Below, piece by piece: positions 24,273 to 33,466 of a DNA stretch of 37,737 nucleotides. Positions within the stretch are counted from its first letter, which is position 1. Every line of letters begins with the position of its first letter. The translations under genes and the position numbers were made by a program. The notes beneath the pieces were generated by a model. The model saw nothing but the letters and a program-made list of their open reading frames with translations, was not told the origin of the DNA and did not search any database. Source of the DNA: an uncultured Collinsella sp. (GTDB lineage: Bacteria > Actinomycetota > Coriobacteriia > Coriobacteriales > Coriobacteriaceae); the NCBI GenBank assembly GCA_902469555.1, contig CABRDB010000008.1, forward strand, positions 1-37,737. Direction: 5' to 3'.

Positions 24273-25037
24273 CTACCCCTCGATACGGCTCAAGAACTCA
24301 CGCGTGCGCTGCTCGCGCGGATGGTCGATAACCTGATCGGCAGGCCCCTCCTCGACAATGCGGCCGCCATCCATAAAGACCACGCGATCGGCAACATCGC
24401 GCGCAAACTGCATTGCGTGGGTCACGATCACCATCGTCATATTCTGCGCCGCAAGGTCTTTAATGACACGCAGCACCTCGGCCGTCAGCTCGGGATCGAG
24501 CGCCGAGGTCGGCTCGTCAAAGAACAGGATCTCCGGGTCGAGCGCTAGGGCGCGGGCAATACTCACGCGCTGTTGCTGACCGCCCGAAAGCTCACAAGGA
24601 ACCTTGTTCTCGTTGCCCACAAGCCCCATCTGAGCAATCAATTCATGCGCACGAGCTTCCGCCTGCTCGCGCGGGCGCTTAAGCACGCGGATCGGCGCGT
24701 CGATGATGTTTTTCATCACGGTATAGTGCGGGAACAGGTTGTAATTTTGGAACACCAGGCCGAATCGCGAGCGCGCCTGCTTGGGCACATCGCCCTTCGC
24801 ATAGACCGCGCCCGAACCCGCATCCGTCGCAACGGCAAGGTCGCCAAACGAGAGCGAGCCTCCGTCGAGTGTCTCGAGCAACGTGGCACACCGTAGCAGT
24901 GTGGACTTGCCGCCACCCGAAGGCCCGATAATCGCCACGACTTCGCCACGCTTCACCTCAAGCGAGATATCCTTGAGCACCTCATTGCCGCCAAACGCCT
25001 TACGAGCGCTTTCGATTTTCATCACTGAGTTAGTCAT
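24273..25037 (-). CDS. Polar amino acid ABC transporter, ATP-binding protein
   Basis: 254 residues. Walker A GPSGGGKST at ~38-46, Q-loop VFQNYNLFPHYTV, signature LSGGQQQRVSIARAL, Walker B ILFFDEPTSALDPE and switch His in VTHAMQFA are all intact, the pattern of GlnQ/HisP-type importers. It energises amino acid uptake. The ATG at 25037 overlaps the permease gene end by 8 bp; last gene of the three-gene operon. Confidence 0.95.
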   Translation of the reverse strand: MTNSVMKIESARKAFGGNEVLKDISLEVKRGEVVAIIGPSGGGKSTLLRCATLLETLDGGSLSFGDLAVATDAGSGAVYAKGDVPKQARSRFGLVFQNYNLFPHYTVMKNIIDAPIRVLKRPREQAEARAHELIAQMGLVGNENKVPCELSGGQQQRVSIARALALDPEILFFDEPTSALDPELTAEVLRVIKDLAAQNMTMVIVTHAMQFARDVADRVVFMDGGRIVEEGPADQVIDHPREQRTREFLSRIEG

Positions 25038-25683
25038 GATAATAGTCCAGCTTCTTTTCGGCGGCGCCCAGCATCATCTCGACCACAAAGTTAAAAATCC
25101 AGTAGATCAGCGCCGCGATCGCAAACGGCACCATGCTCACCTGCGAGGCAACCAGCGCCTTGGCCGTCGAGAACATCTCACCCACGCCAATGGCAAACGC
25201 CAGCGACGTGTCCTTGACCAGCGTGATGATCTCGTTGCCCATCGCCGGCAGAATACGCTTGGCGACCTGCGGCATCACGATATACAGAAACGTCTGCACG
25301 CGCGAATAGCCCAGCACCTCGGCAGCCTCGTATTGACCGCGCGGAATGGACTGCAGGCCCGAGCGATAGATCTCGGCAAAGTAACCGGCGTAGTTGATGA
25401 TGAACGCCACGACGCACGCCGTCCACTTGGAATCGGGCGTGAGCGAAATGCCAAACACGTAGTACGGGGCAAAGTAGATGGCAAACATCTGCAGCATGAG
25501 CGGCGTACCGCGCATGACCGAGATATAGATGCGCGCAATCCAGCGAAGCGGCGCGATTTTGCTCATGCGCATAAACGCCACGGGAATTCCCAGTGGAATC
25601 GACCCCAGCAGCGTCAGCACGAACAACTGCAAACTGACCAAGAATCCCTGGCCAAGCATCTGCATCATGACCTGAATAGACAT
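25030..25683 (-). CDS. Polar amino acid ABC transporter, permease
   Basis: 217 residues of the HisM/GlnP permease family, about five membrane helices. The conserved FIINYAGYFAEIYRSGLQSIPRGQYEAAEVLG (EAA loop region) contacts the ATPase, and MRGTPLMLQMF precedes it. I chose ATG at 25683, which overlaps the binding-protein stop as TAATG and indicates coupled translation; the in-frame TTG at 25698 is unlikely. A single permease gene implies a homodimeric channel. Confidence 0.94.
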   Translation of the reverse strand: MSIQVMMQMLGQGFLVSLQLFVLTLLGSIPLGIPVAFMRMSKIAPLRWIARIYISVMRGTPLMLQMFAIYFAPYYVFGISLTPDSKWTACVVAFIINYAGYFAEIYRSGLQSIPRGQYEAAEVLGYSRVQTFLYIVMPQVAKRILPAMGNEIITLVKDTSLAFAIGVGEMFSTAKALVASQVSMVPFAIAALIYWIFNFVVEMMLGAAEKKLDYYHD

Positions 25684-26543
25684 TACTTGAGCACCCAATT
25701 ATCGAAAGATAGACCATAGCTTGAATACTTGTCGCAGAGGTCCTTAACCGTACCGTCATCGTAGAGCGCCTTGAGCGACTCGGTCACGGCATCGGCGGAC
25801 TTGGTGTCGCCCTTCTTAAAGCCGACAGCGTAGTGCTCGCTGGACAGCGGCTCATCAAGCTGCGTATAGGCATCGGGCTTGGCGGCAAGCTGATACTGAG
25901 CAATCGAAAGGTCGCAAGCCACGGCATCGACCGCGCCGCTCTCGAGCTGCATAAAGGCCGTGTTGTAGTCGCCGATGGTGTCGAGCGTGGCGAACGTCGC
26001 GGCCAGATCCTTCTGGTCGCCCTCGAGCACATCCTGCGCAGCGGAATCGGTCTGAGTGATCACGGTCTTGCCAGCAAGATCGTCCCAGCTCTTGATACCC
26101 GCGTCCTTCTTGACCACGAGCACCTGCTCGTTGAGCATGTACGGCTCGGAGAACGTGTAGTCGTCCTCGCGGCCCTCCATGGTAAAGCCGTTCCAGATGC
26201 AGTTGATGGCGCCCGAGTTGAGCAGCGTATCCTTGGCGTCCCAGTCGATGGCCTCGTATTTGACCTCCCAGCCCTGCTTATCGGCAACAGCCTTGGCCAG
26301 ATCGAGATCAAAGCCGGTGTACTCGCCATCGTCGCCCACAAAGCCGTACGGAGGATAGGACTTATCAAAGCCCACCACGAGCTTCTTGGACTCCGCAGCG
26401 CCCTTCACATCCTTGGCCGCGGCGGAGCCTGCAGCGGAGCCCTTGCCGGCACCACCACCGCAGCCTACCAGGCCGAGGCCAAGCACCGTGGCAAGCGAGC
26501 CGGCTAGACCAACAAACTGACGACGAGACATATCGGTATTCAT
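25683..26543 (-). CDS. Amino acid ABC transporter, substrate-binding lipoprotein
   Basis: 286 residues of the SBP_bac_3 family. The N-terminus MSRRQFVGLAG has a twin-arginine motif, and LVGC ends the signal, so it is probably a Tat-exported lipoprotein with the lipid on that Cys. Then GGAGKGSAAG is a flexible linker, and SYPPYGFVGDDGEYTGFDLDLAKAVA is the family signature. NSGAINCIWNGFTMEGRE carries the ligand loop. The substrate is likely a polar amino acid or cystine. I chose ATG at 26543 with GGGGGAA 5 nt before. Promoter at 26,600-26,628. Confidence 0.94.
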   Translation of the reverse strand: MNTDMSRRQFVGLAGSLATVLGLGLVGCGGGAGKGSAAGSAAAKDVKGAAESKKLVVGFDKSYPPYGFVGDDGEYTGFDLDLAKAVADKQGWEVKYEAIDWDAKDTLLNSGAINCIWNGFTMEGREDDYTFSEPYMLNEQVLVVKKDAGIKSWDDLAGKTVITQTDSAAQDVLEGDQKDLAATFATLDTIGDYNTAFMQLESGAVDAVACDLSIAQYQLAAKPDAYTQLDEPLSSEHYAVGFKKGDTKSADAVTESLKALYDDGTVKDLCDKYSSYGLSFDNWVLK

Positions 26544-26561
26544 GGTATTCCCCCTTGGTGG

Positions 26562-26628
26562 CACTTTAGTTAAGTAAAGTGAGTCATGTAACGTTCAGAA
26601 TCATACACTTTACCTTGATAGAGTACAA
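26562..26628 (-). promoter_or_regulatory. Promoter and operator-like palindrome of the amino acid ABC operon
   Basis: On the minus strand TTGTAC (26,623-26,628) and TATGAT (26,600-26,605) are spaced by exactly 17 bp. Downstream, CACTTTA-GTTAAG-TAAAGTG (26,562-26,581) is a perfect 7-bp-arm palindrome, and a further half-site CACTTTA lies in the promoter spacer (26,606-26,612). A repressor here could block elongation or initiation. The arms match the ilvE element at 3,283. Confidence 0.7.
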
Positions 26629-26634
26629 GGGAGG

Positions 26635-26785
26635 GTTTGCCCGGCGTGGGCGGGAAGCGGCGCGTAATTAAGTTTCCTGCTCTACAGTCCTGCGCAAGAC
26701 GGAAAGCACATTAAGTGCTTTCCTTTGCGTGCGGAACTCGCGATAAACTTAATTACGCGCCGCTTCCCGCCCGCGCCGGGCAAAC
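26635..26785. repeat. 151-bp near-perfect palindrome, MITE-like
   Basis: The left arm 26,635-26,675 and right arm 26,745-26,785 are 41 nt and match at 40 positions, the one difference giving a G-U pair in RNA. They start GTTTGCCCGGCG and end CGCCGGGCAAAC. The centre has a second stem GGAAAGCAC-ATTAA-GTGCTTTCC. No open frame or target-site duplication is obvious. It lies between the amino acid operon promoter and rlmD. Confidence 0.9.
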
Positions 26786-26892
26786 ATCGTTGGACTTATC
26801 ACTGGCATGAAATGGGCGCTTACATATCGTCTGCTAACTTGGCACGGTACAATGCTTTCAGATTTCAATTTGTAAATTAGTGGGGTTAATTC

Positions 26893-28341
26893 ATGGCAGA
26901 ATCTCGTGCGGAGCGTAAGGCTCGTCGTGCTTTGATCGAGGCGGCTGAGGGGTCAGAGGAGAAAAAATCTTCTCAGAAATCCAAGTCGTCTCAGGACGCG
27001 AAGGGTAAGTCGGCCAAGGGCAAGGCTAAGGCCAAGCGTCCCGGCTCTCGTCGGAACGAGGATAAGGCATCTCAGACTCGCTCCAAGCGCTCGCATAAAG
27101 ATCGGGTTTCGTCTGCGCGTAAGGCTGTGGACCCCAAGTCTCCTTGTTCCATCATGAAAGCTTGCGGTGGGTGCACGGCACTCAATCGTCCTTATAAAAA
27201 GCAGTTGGCAGCTAAGCAGGCTGCTATGGAGGAGCTTTTTGCTGCTCTTTGCGAGCGCGAGGGTATTAGCGTCGACCCCATTCGCGGTATGGGAGTCACC
27301 CTGGGCGACCCGGGCAAGTATCCTGCGCCGCGTGGTTTTCGTCATAAGGCTGCCACACCGTTTGCTCCTGGTAAGGAGGGTGCTGTCCGCTGCGGCTTCT
27401 TTGAGCGCGGCACGCACAAGATCGTTGCCGTACCCGAGTGTCCTGTCGAGGCGCCGGGCGCTCGTCAGATTCTCAACGGCATCGCTCGCGAGGCCGAACG
27501 TCTGCACATTCCCGCCTTTAACGAAGACAAGCATCTGGGGCTGCTTCGCTATGCCGTCGTTCGCTGCGGCTGGCGCACCGACCAGATTATGGTCACCCTC
27601 GTGACCGCTCAGCGCGACTTGCCGCATGCGCAGGAGTTCTTTGAGGCTGTCGCCGCACTCAATCCGCACATCGTCACCGTCGCCCAAAACATCAACGGAC
27701 GTCCCGGCAACGCCATCCTCGGCGAGGAAACCCGCATTGTATATGGCGCCGAGTGCATGCGCGACCAGCTGCTCGGCTGCGAGTTCGATATCTCCCCCAC
27801 CGCGTTCTACCAGACCAACCCGCAGCAGACCGAGCTGCTCTATCAGCTCGCGATTGACGGCATGGACCTGCAACAGGGCGACGTACTCATGGATGCCTAT
27901 TGCGGTAGCGGAACTATCGGCCTGTGCGCCGCGAAGGATGCCCAGGACAGAGGCGTCGGCATTATGCTGCTCGGCGTGGAGCGCAACCCGGCGGGCGTTG
28001 CCGACGCACGCCGCAATGCCGAGCTCAACGGCCTCACCCGCAGCGCTTGGTTTATGGCCGACGACGCCACCGATTACATCCTGGACGCCGCCGATAACAA
28101 CGAGCGCGTTGACGTCCTTTCCATCGATCCGCCGCGTGCCGGCTCTACCCCCGAGTTCCTCGAGGCCGCCTGCGCACTTAAGCCGCGCCGTATCACCTAT
28201 ATCAGCTGCAATCCCGTGACCCAAGAGCGCGACCTGCACCAACTCCTCGACGGAGGTTATCGCCTGCTCAAGATCACGCCGGTCGACATGTTCCCTCATA
28301 CCGACCACACCGAGACCGTCGCGGTCCTCGAGCGCCGCTAA
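26893..28341 (+). CDS. rlmD: 23S rRNA (uracil-C5)-methyltransferase RlmD-like
   Basis: 482 residues of the RlmD/TrmA family. The iron-sulfur cysteines are visible: Cys85, Cys91, Cys94 (CGGC) and Cys183. SAM is bound by DAYCGSGTIG at 334-343; IDPPRAG at 411-417 and the catalytic Cys439 in YISCNPVT follow. The first ~80 residues are a Lys/Ser-rich basic tail instead of a TRAM domain, probably for RNA binding. That part uses T-ending codons, unlike the rest. RlmD methylates U1939 of 23S rRNA; the exact target here is inferred. ATG at 26893 has only a weak GGGG site. Confidence 0.9.
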   Translation: MAESRAERKARRALIEAAEGSEEKKSSQKSKSSQDAKGKSAKGKAKAKRPGSRRNEDKASQTRSKRSHKDRVSSARKAVDPKSPCSIMKACGGCTALNRPYKKQLAAKQAAMEELFAALCEREGISVDPIRGMGVTLGDPGKYPAPRGFRHKAATPFAPGKEGAVRCGFFERGTHKIVAVPECPVEAPGARQILNGIAREAERLHIPAFNEDKHLGLLRYAVVRCGWRTDQIMVTLVTAQRDLPHAQEFFEAVAALNPHIVTVAQNINGRPGNAILGEETRIVYGAECMRDQLLGCEFDISPTAFYQTNPQQTELLYQLAIDGMDLQQGDVLMDAYCGSGTIGLCAAKDAQDRGVGIMLLGVERNPAGVADARRNAELNGLTRSAWFMADDATDYILDAADNNERVDVLSIDPPRAGSTPEFLEAACALKPRRITYISCNPVTQERDLHQLLDGGYRLLKITPVDMFPHTDHTETVAVLERR

Positions 28342-28354
28342 TTCTCCGGCACGG

Positions 28355-28391
28355 GAAAGGGGGCGGCCCGTCTGGACCGCCCCCTTTCATT
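28355..28391 (+). terminator. Terminator of rlmD
   Basis: GAAAGGGGGCGG pairs perfectly with CCGCCCCCTTTC over a 10-nt loop, 13 bp after the stop. It lies between convergent genes and may serve both. Confidence 0.85.
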
Positions 28392-28407
28392 GGGCATATG
28401 AGTCTCG

Positions 28408-29229
28408 TTACATCCCCTTGCGCAGGTCGCATACGCCGGCTGCCGCCATCTCGCGCAGCAGCGTCTCGCGGTCGCGCGTCACGATCAGGTCCAGCGGGAA
28501 GTGAATCTCGTCGAGCAACTTGCGGGCGTGCTCGAGCTTGCCAATGGCCATACCAATGTGGGCATCGGTCGACACACCAATACCCACGCCCAGCTCGGCG
28601 CAGCGTTCGGCGATCTTGCGACATACGGCCCAATGCTCAGTGTCGGCACCATGCTCAAGACTATGGTTGTTAATCTCGATAATCTTGTGCTTGGCCTTGG
28701 CCGCCAGTAGCACCTCATCGATATCGAACGGCACGCCCGAACGACCCGTATGCCCAAGCATGAACACCTTGGGATGCTCCAGGGCATTGATATACATCTG
28801 GGTCGTTTGGGCGAGCGTCGCGCCTTCGGCAAACTGCGGATTATGCACGCTTGCCACCAAATAATCCAAATTACGCGTCACCAAATCGAACAGCGAATGC
28901 TGGTGACTGTACGAATCGCCGGCAATATCGAGCGACACGGGAATGTCCTCGCCAAACAAGCTTCCGTCCAGCGAAACGATATCGACCTCGGCGCCGCGAA
29001 GCACCAGCACGCCGCTCCAAATGCGCGGCCAGATATCCTGGTTAATAAAGAACTGGAAACTGCGCAGGTCGTTGGGGCAAGCCGTAACCATCGAGCTCAG
29101 ATGGTCGGCAGATCCGAGCACCTGCAGGCCACGTTCCGCCGCCCAGTACACATTCTCCTCAATGGTTGAGTACGCATGCGCGGAAAACAACGTATGAGTA
29201 TGAATATCACAAGAAAGAAGGTAGGGCAT
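28408..29229 (-). CDS. PHP domain phosphoesterase, YcdX type
   Basis: 273 residues. The start DIHTHTLFSAHAYSTIEEN is the first PHP metal motif, followed by GSADHLSSM, GAEVDIV, ASVHN, LGHTGR, EINNHS and STDAHI, all carrying metal ligands. It resembles the YcdX/YgaC phosphatases that use three metal ions. The substrate is unknown. ATG at 29229 has AAGGAG 5 nt upstream, and I reject the longer reading frame in front. Convergent with rlmD. Confidence 0.9.
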   Translation of the reverse strand: MPYLLSCDIHTHTLFSAHAYSTIEENVYWAAERGLQVLGSADHLSSMVTACPNDLRSFQFFINQDIWPRIWSGVLVLRGAEVDIVSLDGSLFGEDIPVSLDIAGDSYSHQHSLFDLVTRNLDYLVASVHNPQFAEGATLAQTTQMYINALEHPKVFMLGHTGRSGVPFDIDEVLLAAKAKHKIIEINNHSLEHGADTEHWAVCRKIAERCAELGVGIGVSTDAHIGMAIGKLEHARKLLDEIHFPLDLIVTRDRETLLREMAAAGVCDLRKGM

Positions 29230-29329
29230 CAGGTCTCCTTGTCCAGTATGGCCGTCGCGTATATTCATTGTACGCATAGCTTTCGGCAGTCGTAAAACTG
29301 CTTCATCCCAATCACACAACGGCATAGAC

Positions 29330-29360
29330 AACGGGGTCCGGCTTAACACCAAACCCCGTT
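29330..29360 (-). terminator. Weak hairpin after the aminotransferase gene
   Basis: AACGGGGT and ACCCCGTT form an 8-bp stem over 15 nt, about 35 bp past the stop. No T run follows on the minus strand, so terminator function is uncertain. Confidence 0.4.
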
Positions 29361-29394
29361 TCACGTAAAACATTGTAGGCAGAGCGCTTTACTT

Positions 29395-30579
29395 TTAACG
29401 ATACTCGTCCGCCAACTGTTTCCAAGCGGGTAGCGAATTGACAATCGTTTCGTAGCTCACGCAATAGCCCAGGCGGAACCAACCCGGCATACCAAAGCTG
29501 TCCGAGGGAACCGCAAGCAACTCATACTTCTTTGCGCGCTCGCAAAACGCATTCGCATCGGGCTCCAACGCTTTCACCCATAGGTAGAACGCGCCATCCG
29601 GCTCAACATAGGTATAGCCGTAGTCTGTCAAAGCATCGGTGAGCGCCGTGCGGTTGCGGGCATAGGCCTCAACATCGCTCGGTTCATCAATGCAGTCGAT
29701 GATTACACGCTGGAAGAGGGCCGGTGCGCATACAAAACCCAGCGTACGGGCAGCACCCGCAACAGCCGGCATCAGACGGGCAGCCTGCGGATTGGTGTTG
29801 GGAACCAAGATCCAGCCCACGCGCTCACCCGGCAGCGACAGCGACTTGGAATACGAGTAGCACACGATGGTGTGCTCGTAGATCGAGGGCACCCAAGGCA
29901 CCTCGGCACCGTACACGATCTCACGGTACGGCTCATCCGAGATGAGCATAATCGGATTCTCGGAATCGCGCTGAGCATTGGCCTCGCGCAGAACATTGGC
30001 CAGTCGCGTCAGCGTGTCGCGTGTATATACGGCACCGGTCGGATTGTTGGGCGAGTCGATGATGACGGCCGCCGTCTTATCGCTGATCGCCTTGAGCACG
30101 TTGTCCACGCTCAGCTGGAACGTATCTTCATCGGCGAGCGCCTCAACACACGTACAGCCGGCCTTCTCAATCCACACGCGATACTCCGGGAAGTACGGGG
30201 CGATAACGATGACCTCGTCGCCCGGATTGGTAATCGCGCTGAGCGTGCAGGTGAGCGAAGCCGCCGCACCCACCGTCATAAAGACATCCTTGCCCTCATA
30301 GCTCGTGCCAAAACGGCGATTGAGCGACTCGGCCACGGCGGTACGGCACTGCGGCAGACCCGGTGCAGGCGTGTATCCATGCAGCTGGTCGCTCGGCAGC
30401 TCCAAGGCCTTCTTAATGGACTCAGCCACAGCGGCAGGTGCCGGAACGCTCGGGTTGCCCAGTGAGAAATCGAACACGTTTTCCGCGCCGATCTGTGCCT
30501 TGCGCTCAAGGCCATAGCTAAAGATCTCGCGGATGATGGAGCTCTCCGCACCGCGCGCATACATAGTTTCGTTGATCAT
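29395..30579 (-). CDS. Pyridoxal phosphate-dependent aminotransferase, class I/II
   Basis: 394 residues of fold type I. Key boxes are SLGNPSVPAP, GYTPAPGLPQCRTAVAESL, TVGAAASLTCTLSA, DSPNNPTG, SDEPYREIVYG, and SYSKSLSLPGERVGW with the PLP Lys245. The AspAT-like group with this SKSLS box includes aspartate, aromatic and valine-pyruvate enzymes; the substrate cannot be fixed. ATG at 30579 has AAGGGGA 5 nt upstream. A GGGACAG palindrome separates it from ftsH. Confidence 0.92.
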   Translation of the reverse strand: MINETMYARGAESSIIREIFSYGLERKAQIGAENVFDFSLGNPSVPAPAAVAESIKKALELPSDQLHGYTPAPGLPQCRTAVAESLNRRFGTSYEGKDVFMTVGAAASLTCTLSAITNPGDEVIVIAPYFPEYRVWIEKAGCTCVEALADEDTFQLSVDNVLKAISDKTAAVIIDSPNNPTGAVYTRDTLTRLANVLREANAQRDSENPIMLISDEPYREIVYGAEVPWVPSIYEHTIVCYSYSKSLSLPGERVGWILVPNTNPQAARLMPAVAGAARTLGFVCAPALFQRVIIDCIDEPSDVEAYARNRTALTDALTDYGYTYVEPDGAFYLWVKALEPDANAFCERAKKYELLAVPSDSFGMPGWFRLGYCVSYETIVNSLPAWKQLADEYR

Positions 30580-30643
30580 CTGTTCCCCTTTCGCATAGGC
30601 GCTATTGTACGCTTTAGTCGGGCAAAGCGCCGCAGCAATGTTA

Positions 30644-30695
30644 ATTGGGGACAGACTTAAATGCGTGAAAACGCTCATTTAAGTCTGTCCCCAAT
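30644..30695. repeat. GGGGACAG palindrome, copy 6
   Basis: ATTGGGGACAGACTTAAATG at 30,644-30,663 has its perfect complement at 30,676-30,695, with a 12-nt loop. It shares GGGGACAG with the other repeats, but here the core lies in the arms rather than the centre. Confidence 0.85.
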
Positions 30696-30720
30696 CAACA
30701 GACGGCCCCATATCGCTCAA

Positions 30721-30757
30721 AAGAAAAAGCCTCCGCAGGTTTCCCCGCGGAGGCTCT
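30721..30757 (-). terminator. Terminator of ftsH
   Basis: AGCCTCCGC and GCGGAGGCT form a 9-bp stem; the minus strand goes on CTTTTTCTT. It is the end of the tilS-hpt-ftsH run. Confidence 0.85.
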
Positions 30758-30768
30758 CGTGACAAAGA

Positions 30769-32916
30769 TTACTCGTCGACGTCAGTATTGCCGTCGGCCT
30801 TCTTTTCGTCAGCGCTCTCGGCATCGTCAGTATCCTCAGATGCGGCGTCGGCATCCTCCTGCATAGCCGCCTGCGCAAATGCGGCGGCATCGGCCGCAAG
30901 CTCTTCCTCGCTCATGCGAGGCGCACGCTTCTTGGTCGGCATGCCAGCTGCCTTGGCGTTGCGCTCCTCCTTGGCCGCCAGGATATCGCCCTCGCGCTCA
31001 AGGTAGGCATCCCACTCGTTATCGAGCAGAGCGTTCACGGCGTCGCCCTCGACGGTCTCGCGCTCAAGCAGCACCTTCGCCATCAGATCAAGCTGATCGC
31101 GACGGGCATCCAGAATCTCGACCGCACGACGATGGGCCTCACGCATAATGCGCTGAACCTCGATATCGATGCGGCGCGCCGTCTCCTCGGAGTAATCCTG
31201 ATGATCGGCATAGTCGCGGCCCAGGAACACCTGATGCTGCGCCTCACCGAAAACCTGCGTACCCAGTTCCTCGCTCATGCCCAGGCGCGTGACCATCTCG
31301 CGCGCCATCTTGGTTGCGCGCTCCAGATCGTTGCTCGCACCCGACGTGATGTCATCGCACATGAGTTCCTCGGCAACGCGACCGCCCAAGAACACGGCGA
31401 GCTCGTCGAGCATCTCGTTCTTGGTCTTGAGGAAGTGGTCCTCCTGCGGAAGCTGCAGCGTGTAGCCCAGAGCCTGACCGCGGCTGACGATCGAGATCTT
31501 GTGGACCGGATCGGAGTGCTCCAGGATGTGGCCCACCAGGGCGTGACCGCTCTCGTGGTAGGCAATCGTGGTGCGCTCGGCCTCGGTCATCACGCGACCC
31601 TTGCGCTGCGGTCCGGCAATCACACGCTCCATCGATCCCTCGACCTCGTCCATCGAGATTACGGAACGATGGCGGCGGGCAGCCAGCAGCGCAGACTCGT
31701 TGAGCAGATTTGCCAGATCGGCGCCGGTGAAGCCAACGGTCATCTGGGCGAGCTTCTCAAACTTAACGTCCTCGTCCATCGGCTTGTTCTCGGCATGCAC
31801 GCGCAAGATCTGCTCGCGGCCCTTCACATCCGGACGGTCGACCGTAACCTGACGGTCAAAACGGCCGGGACGCAGCAGCGCCGGATCCAGAATGTCGGGG
31901 CGATTGGTTGCGGCGATCAGGATGACCGACTCGCTCTCCTCAAAACCGTCCATCTCGACCAGCAGCTGGTTGAGCGTCTGCTCGCGCTCGTCGTGACCGC
32001 CGCCCAAGCCAGCTCCGCGCTGACGTCCCACGGCATCGATCTCATCGATGAAGATGATCGACGGGGCCTGGGACTTGGCCTCCTTAAAGAGGTCGCGCAC
32101 GCGGCTGGCGCCGACGCCCACGAACATCTCCACAAAGTCGGAACCCGAGATGCTAAAGAACGGCACGCCCGCCTCGCCGGCAACGGCCTTGGCCAGCAGT
32201 GTCTTACCGGTACCCGGAGGGCCAACCAGCAAAACGCCGCGCGGAATCTTGGCACCTAGCTTGCGATAGCGATCCGGATCGCTCAAAAAGTCACGGATCT
32301 CCTCGAGCTCCTCGACTGCCTCGTCCACGCCGGCAACGTCCTCGAACTTGACCTTGGGGCGTGTGGCCTCGTTGGTCTTAGCGTTGGTCTTGCCAAACTG
32401 CATGTTCCTGTTGTTGGCGCCCATCATCTGGCGCATAAAGTAGAACATGATGGCGATAAGGGCGATCGTCGGAAGCACACTCATCGCCAAGTCGCCCCAA
32501 AAATCGGGATCGTTGGTGTTGACGATGTACTTGGTATCGGGGTGCTCCGCCATGAGCTCGGCAAGCGAATCGGAGCCGACATAGGTCGAGGAGAAGCTCT
32601 TGAGCTCGCTCGTATCGCCCTTGTCCTTCTTCGTCTTCCAGTAATGACCCGTCACGCTTCCGTCTTGAACCGTATAGGTCAGATCTTCGACGCGATCCTG
32701 CTTGATGGCGCTCACCATCTCGCTCGTCGCGAGCTTAACGGTATTGCTGGAGCTGGCAAGGCCGGAGCCCATGTTAAAGAAGGCGTAGCCCAGAAGCGCG
32801 CAAGCCAAAATAAAATACAGCCAGCCCGTACGCGTGGGCTTCTTGCCTCCGGGCATCCCCGGGATCTTAGGCTCCCGGGGAGTCTGGGAATTGTTGTCGT
32901 TACGGTCGTCGGGCAT
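30769..32916 (-). CDS. ftsH: ATP-dependent zinc metalloprotease FtsH
   Basis: 715 residues. Membrane segments near residues 32-48 and 143-163 bracket a small extracytoplasmic domain. Walker A GPPGTGKT at 232-239, Walker B IIFIDEID at ~287-294, [21 protein letters not shown], and zinc site HESGH at 454-458 are intact. The C-terminal ~100 residues are Glu/Asp/Ala-rich. FtsH degrades membrane and regulatory proteins. GGAGG lies 12 nt before the ATG, inside the end of hpt, whose stop is 1 nt upstream, so the genes are coupled. Confidence 0.98.
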   Translation of the reverse strand: MPDDRNDNNSQTPREPKIPGMPGGKKPTRTGWLYFILACALLGYAFFNMGSGLASSSNTVKLATSEMVSAIKQDRVEDLTYTVQDGSVTGHYWKTKKDKGDTSELKSFSSTYVGSDSLAELMAEHPDTKYIVNTNDPDFWGDLAMSVLPTIALIAIMFYFMRQMMGANNRNMQFGKTNAKTNEATRPKVKFEDVAGVDEAVEELEEIRDFLSDPDRYRKLGAKIPRGVLLVGPPGTGKTLLAKAVAGEAGVPFFSISGSDFVEMFVGVGASRVRDLFKEAKSQAPSIIFIDEIDAVGRQRGAGLGGGHDEREQTLNQLLVEMDGFEESESVILIAATNRPDILDPALLRPGRFDRQVTVDRPDVKGREQILRVHAENKPMDEDVKFEKLAQMTVGFTGADLANLLNESALLAARRHRSVISMDEVEGSMERVIAGPQRKGRVMTEAERTTIAYHESGHALVGHILEHSDPVHKISIVSRGQALGYTLQLPQEDHFLKTKNEMLDELAVFLGGRVAEELMCDDITSGASNDLERATKMAREMVTRLGMSEELGTQVFGEAQHQVFLGRDYADHQDYSEETARRIDIEVQRIMREAHRRAVEILDARRDQLDLMAKVLLERETVEGDAVNALLDNEWDAYLEREGDILAAKEERNAKAAGMPTKKRAPRMSEEELAADAAAFAQAAMQEDADAASEDTDDAESADEKKADGNTDVDE

Positions 32917-32917
32917 C

Positions 32918-33466
32918 TTACGAATAAACCTCCGGTTTCAAAATGCCCAGATACGGAAGGTTGCGATAGCGCTCGGCATAGTCGAGGCCGTAGCCCACCA
33001 CAAAGGCATCGGGGCAATGGGTTCCAACATACTTGGGCGTGATGGCCGAGACGCGGTCCTCAACGTCCTTCCACAGGAAGGCGGCGACCTCCAGAGAAGC
33101 GGGCTTGCGGCTCTCGAGGTTCTTCATCAGATACTTGAGCGTCAGGCCCGAGTCCAGAATGTCCTCGACGATCAGCACGTCGCGACCGCGGATGTCGATA
33201 TCCAGGTCCTTAATGATACGCACGATACCCGAGGACTTCACGCCGTCGCCATAGCTCGAAACAGCCATGAAATCGATGTTGGTCGGCAGCTCGATCTTAC
33301 GCATCAGGTCGCCCATAAAGACCACGGCGCCGCGCAGGACCGCAATCAGCACCAGATCCTTACCCGCGTAGTCGCGCGTAATCTGCTCGCCTAGGCGAGA
33401 GACGATACCGTCGATATCCTCCTGCGTGAACAGAACCTTCTCGATATCCGGATGTTGAGAAGCCAT
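32918..33466 (-). CDS. hpt: Hypoxanthine phosphoribosyltransferase
   Basis: 182 residues. The PRPP loop VLIVEDILDSGLTL is at 97-110; VLRGAVVFMGDL (residues 43-54) and VAAFLWKD are typical. It salvages hypoxanthine and guanine to nucleotides. tilS-hpt-ftsH is a conserved bacterial cluster, which supports the assignment. ATG at 33466 has AAAGGG upstream. A palindrome-rich 147-bp gap separates it from tilS, so hpt may have its own promoter. Confidence 0.97.
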   Translation of the reverse strand: MASQHPDIEKVLFTQEDIDGIVSRLGEQITRDYAGKDLVLIAVLRGAVVFMGDLMRKIELPTNIDFMAVSSYGDGVKSSGIVRIIKDLDIDIRGRDVLIVEDILDSGLTLKYLMKNLESRKPASLEVAAFLWKDVEDRVSAITPKYVGTHCPDAFVVGYGLDYAERYRNLPYLGILKPEVYS

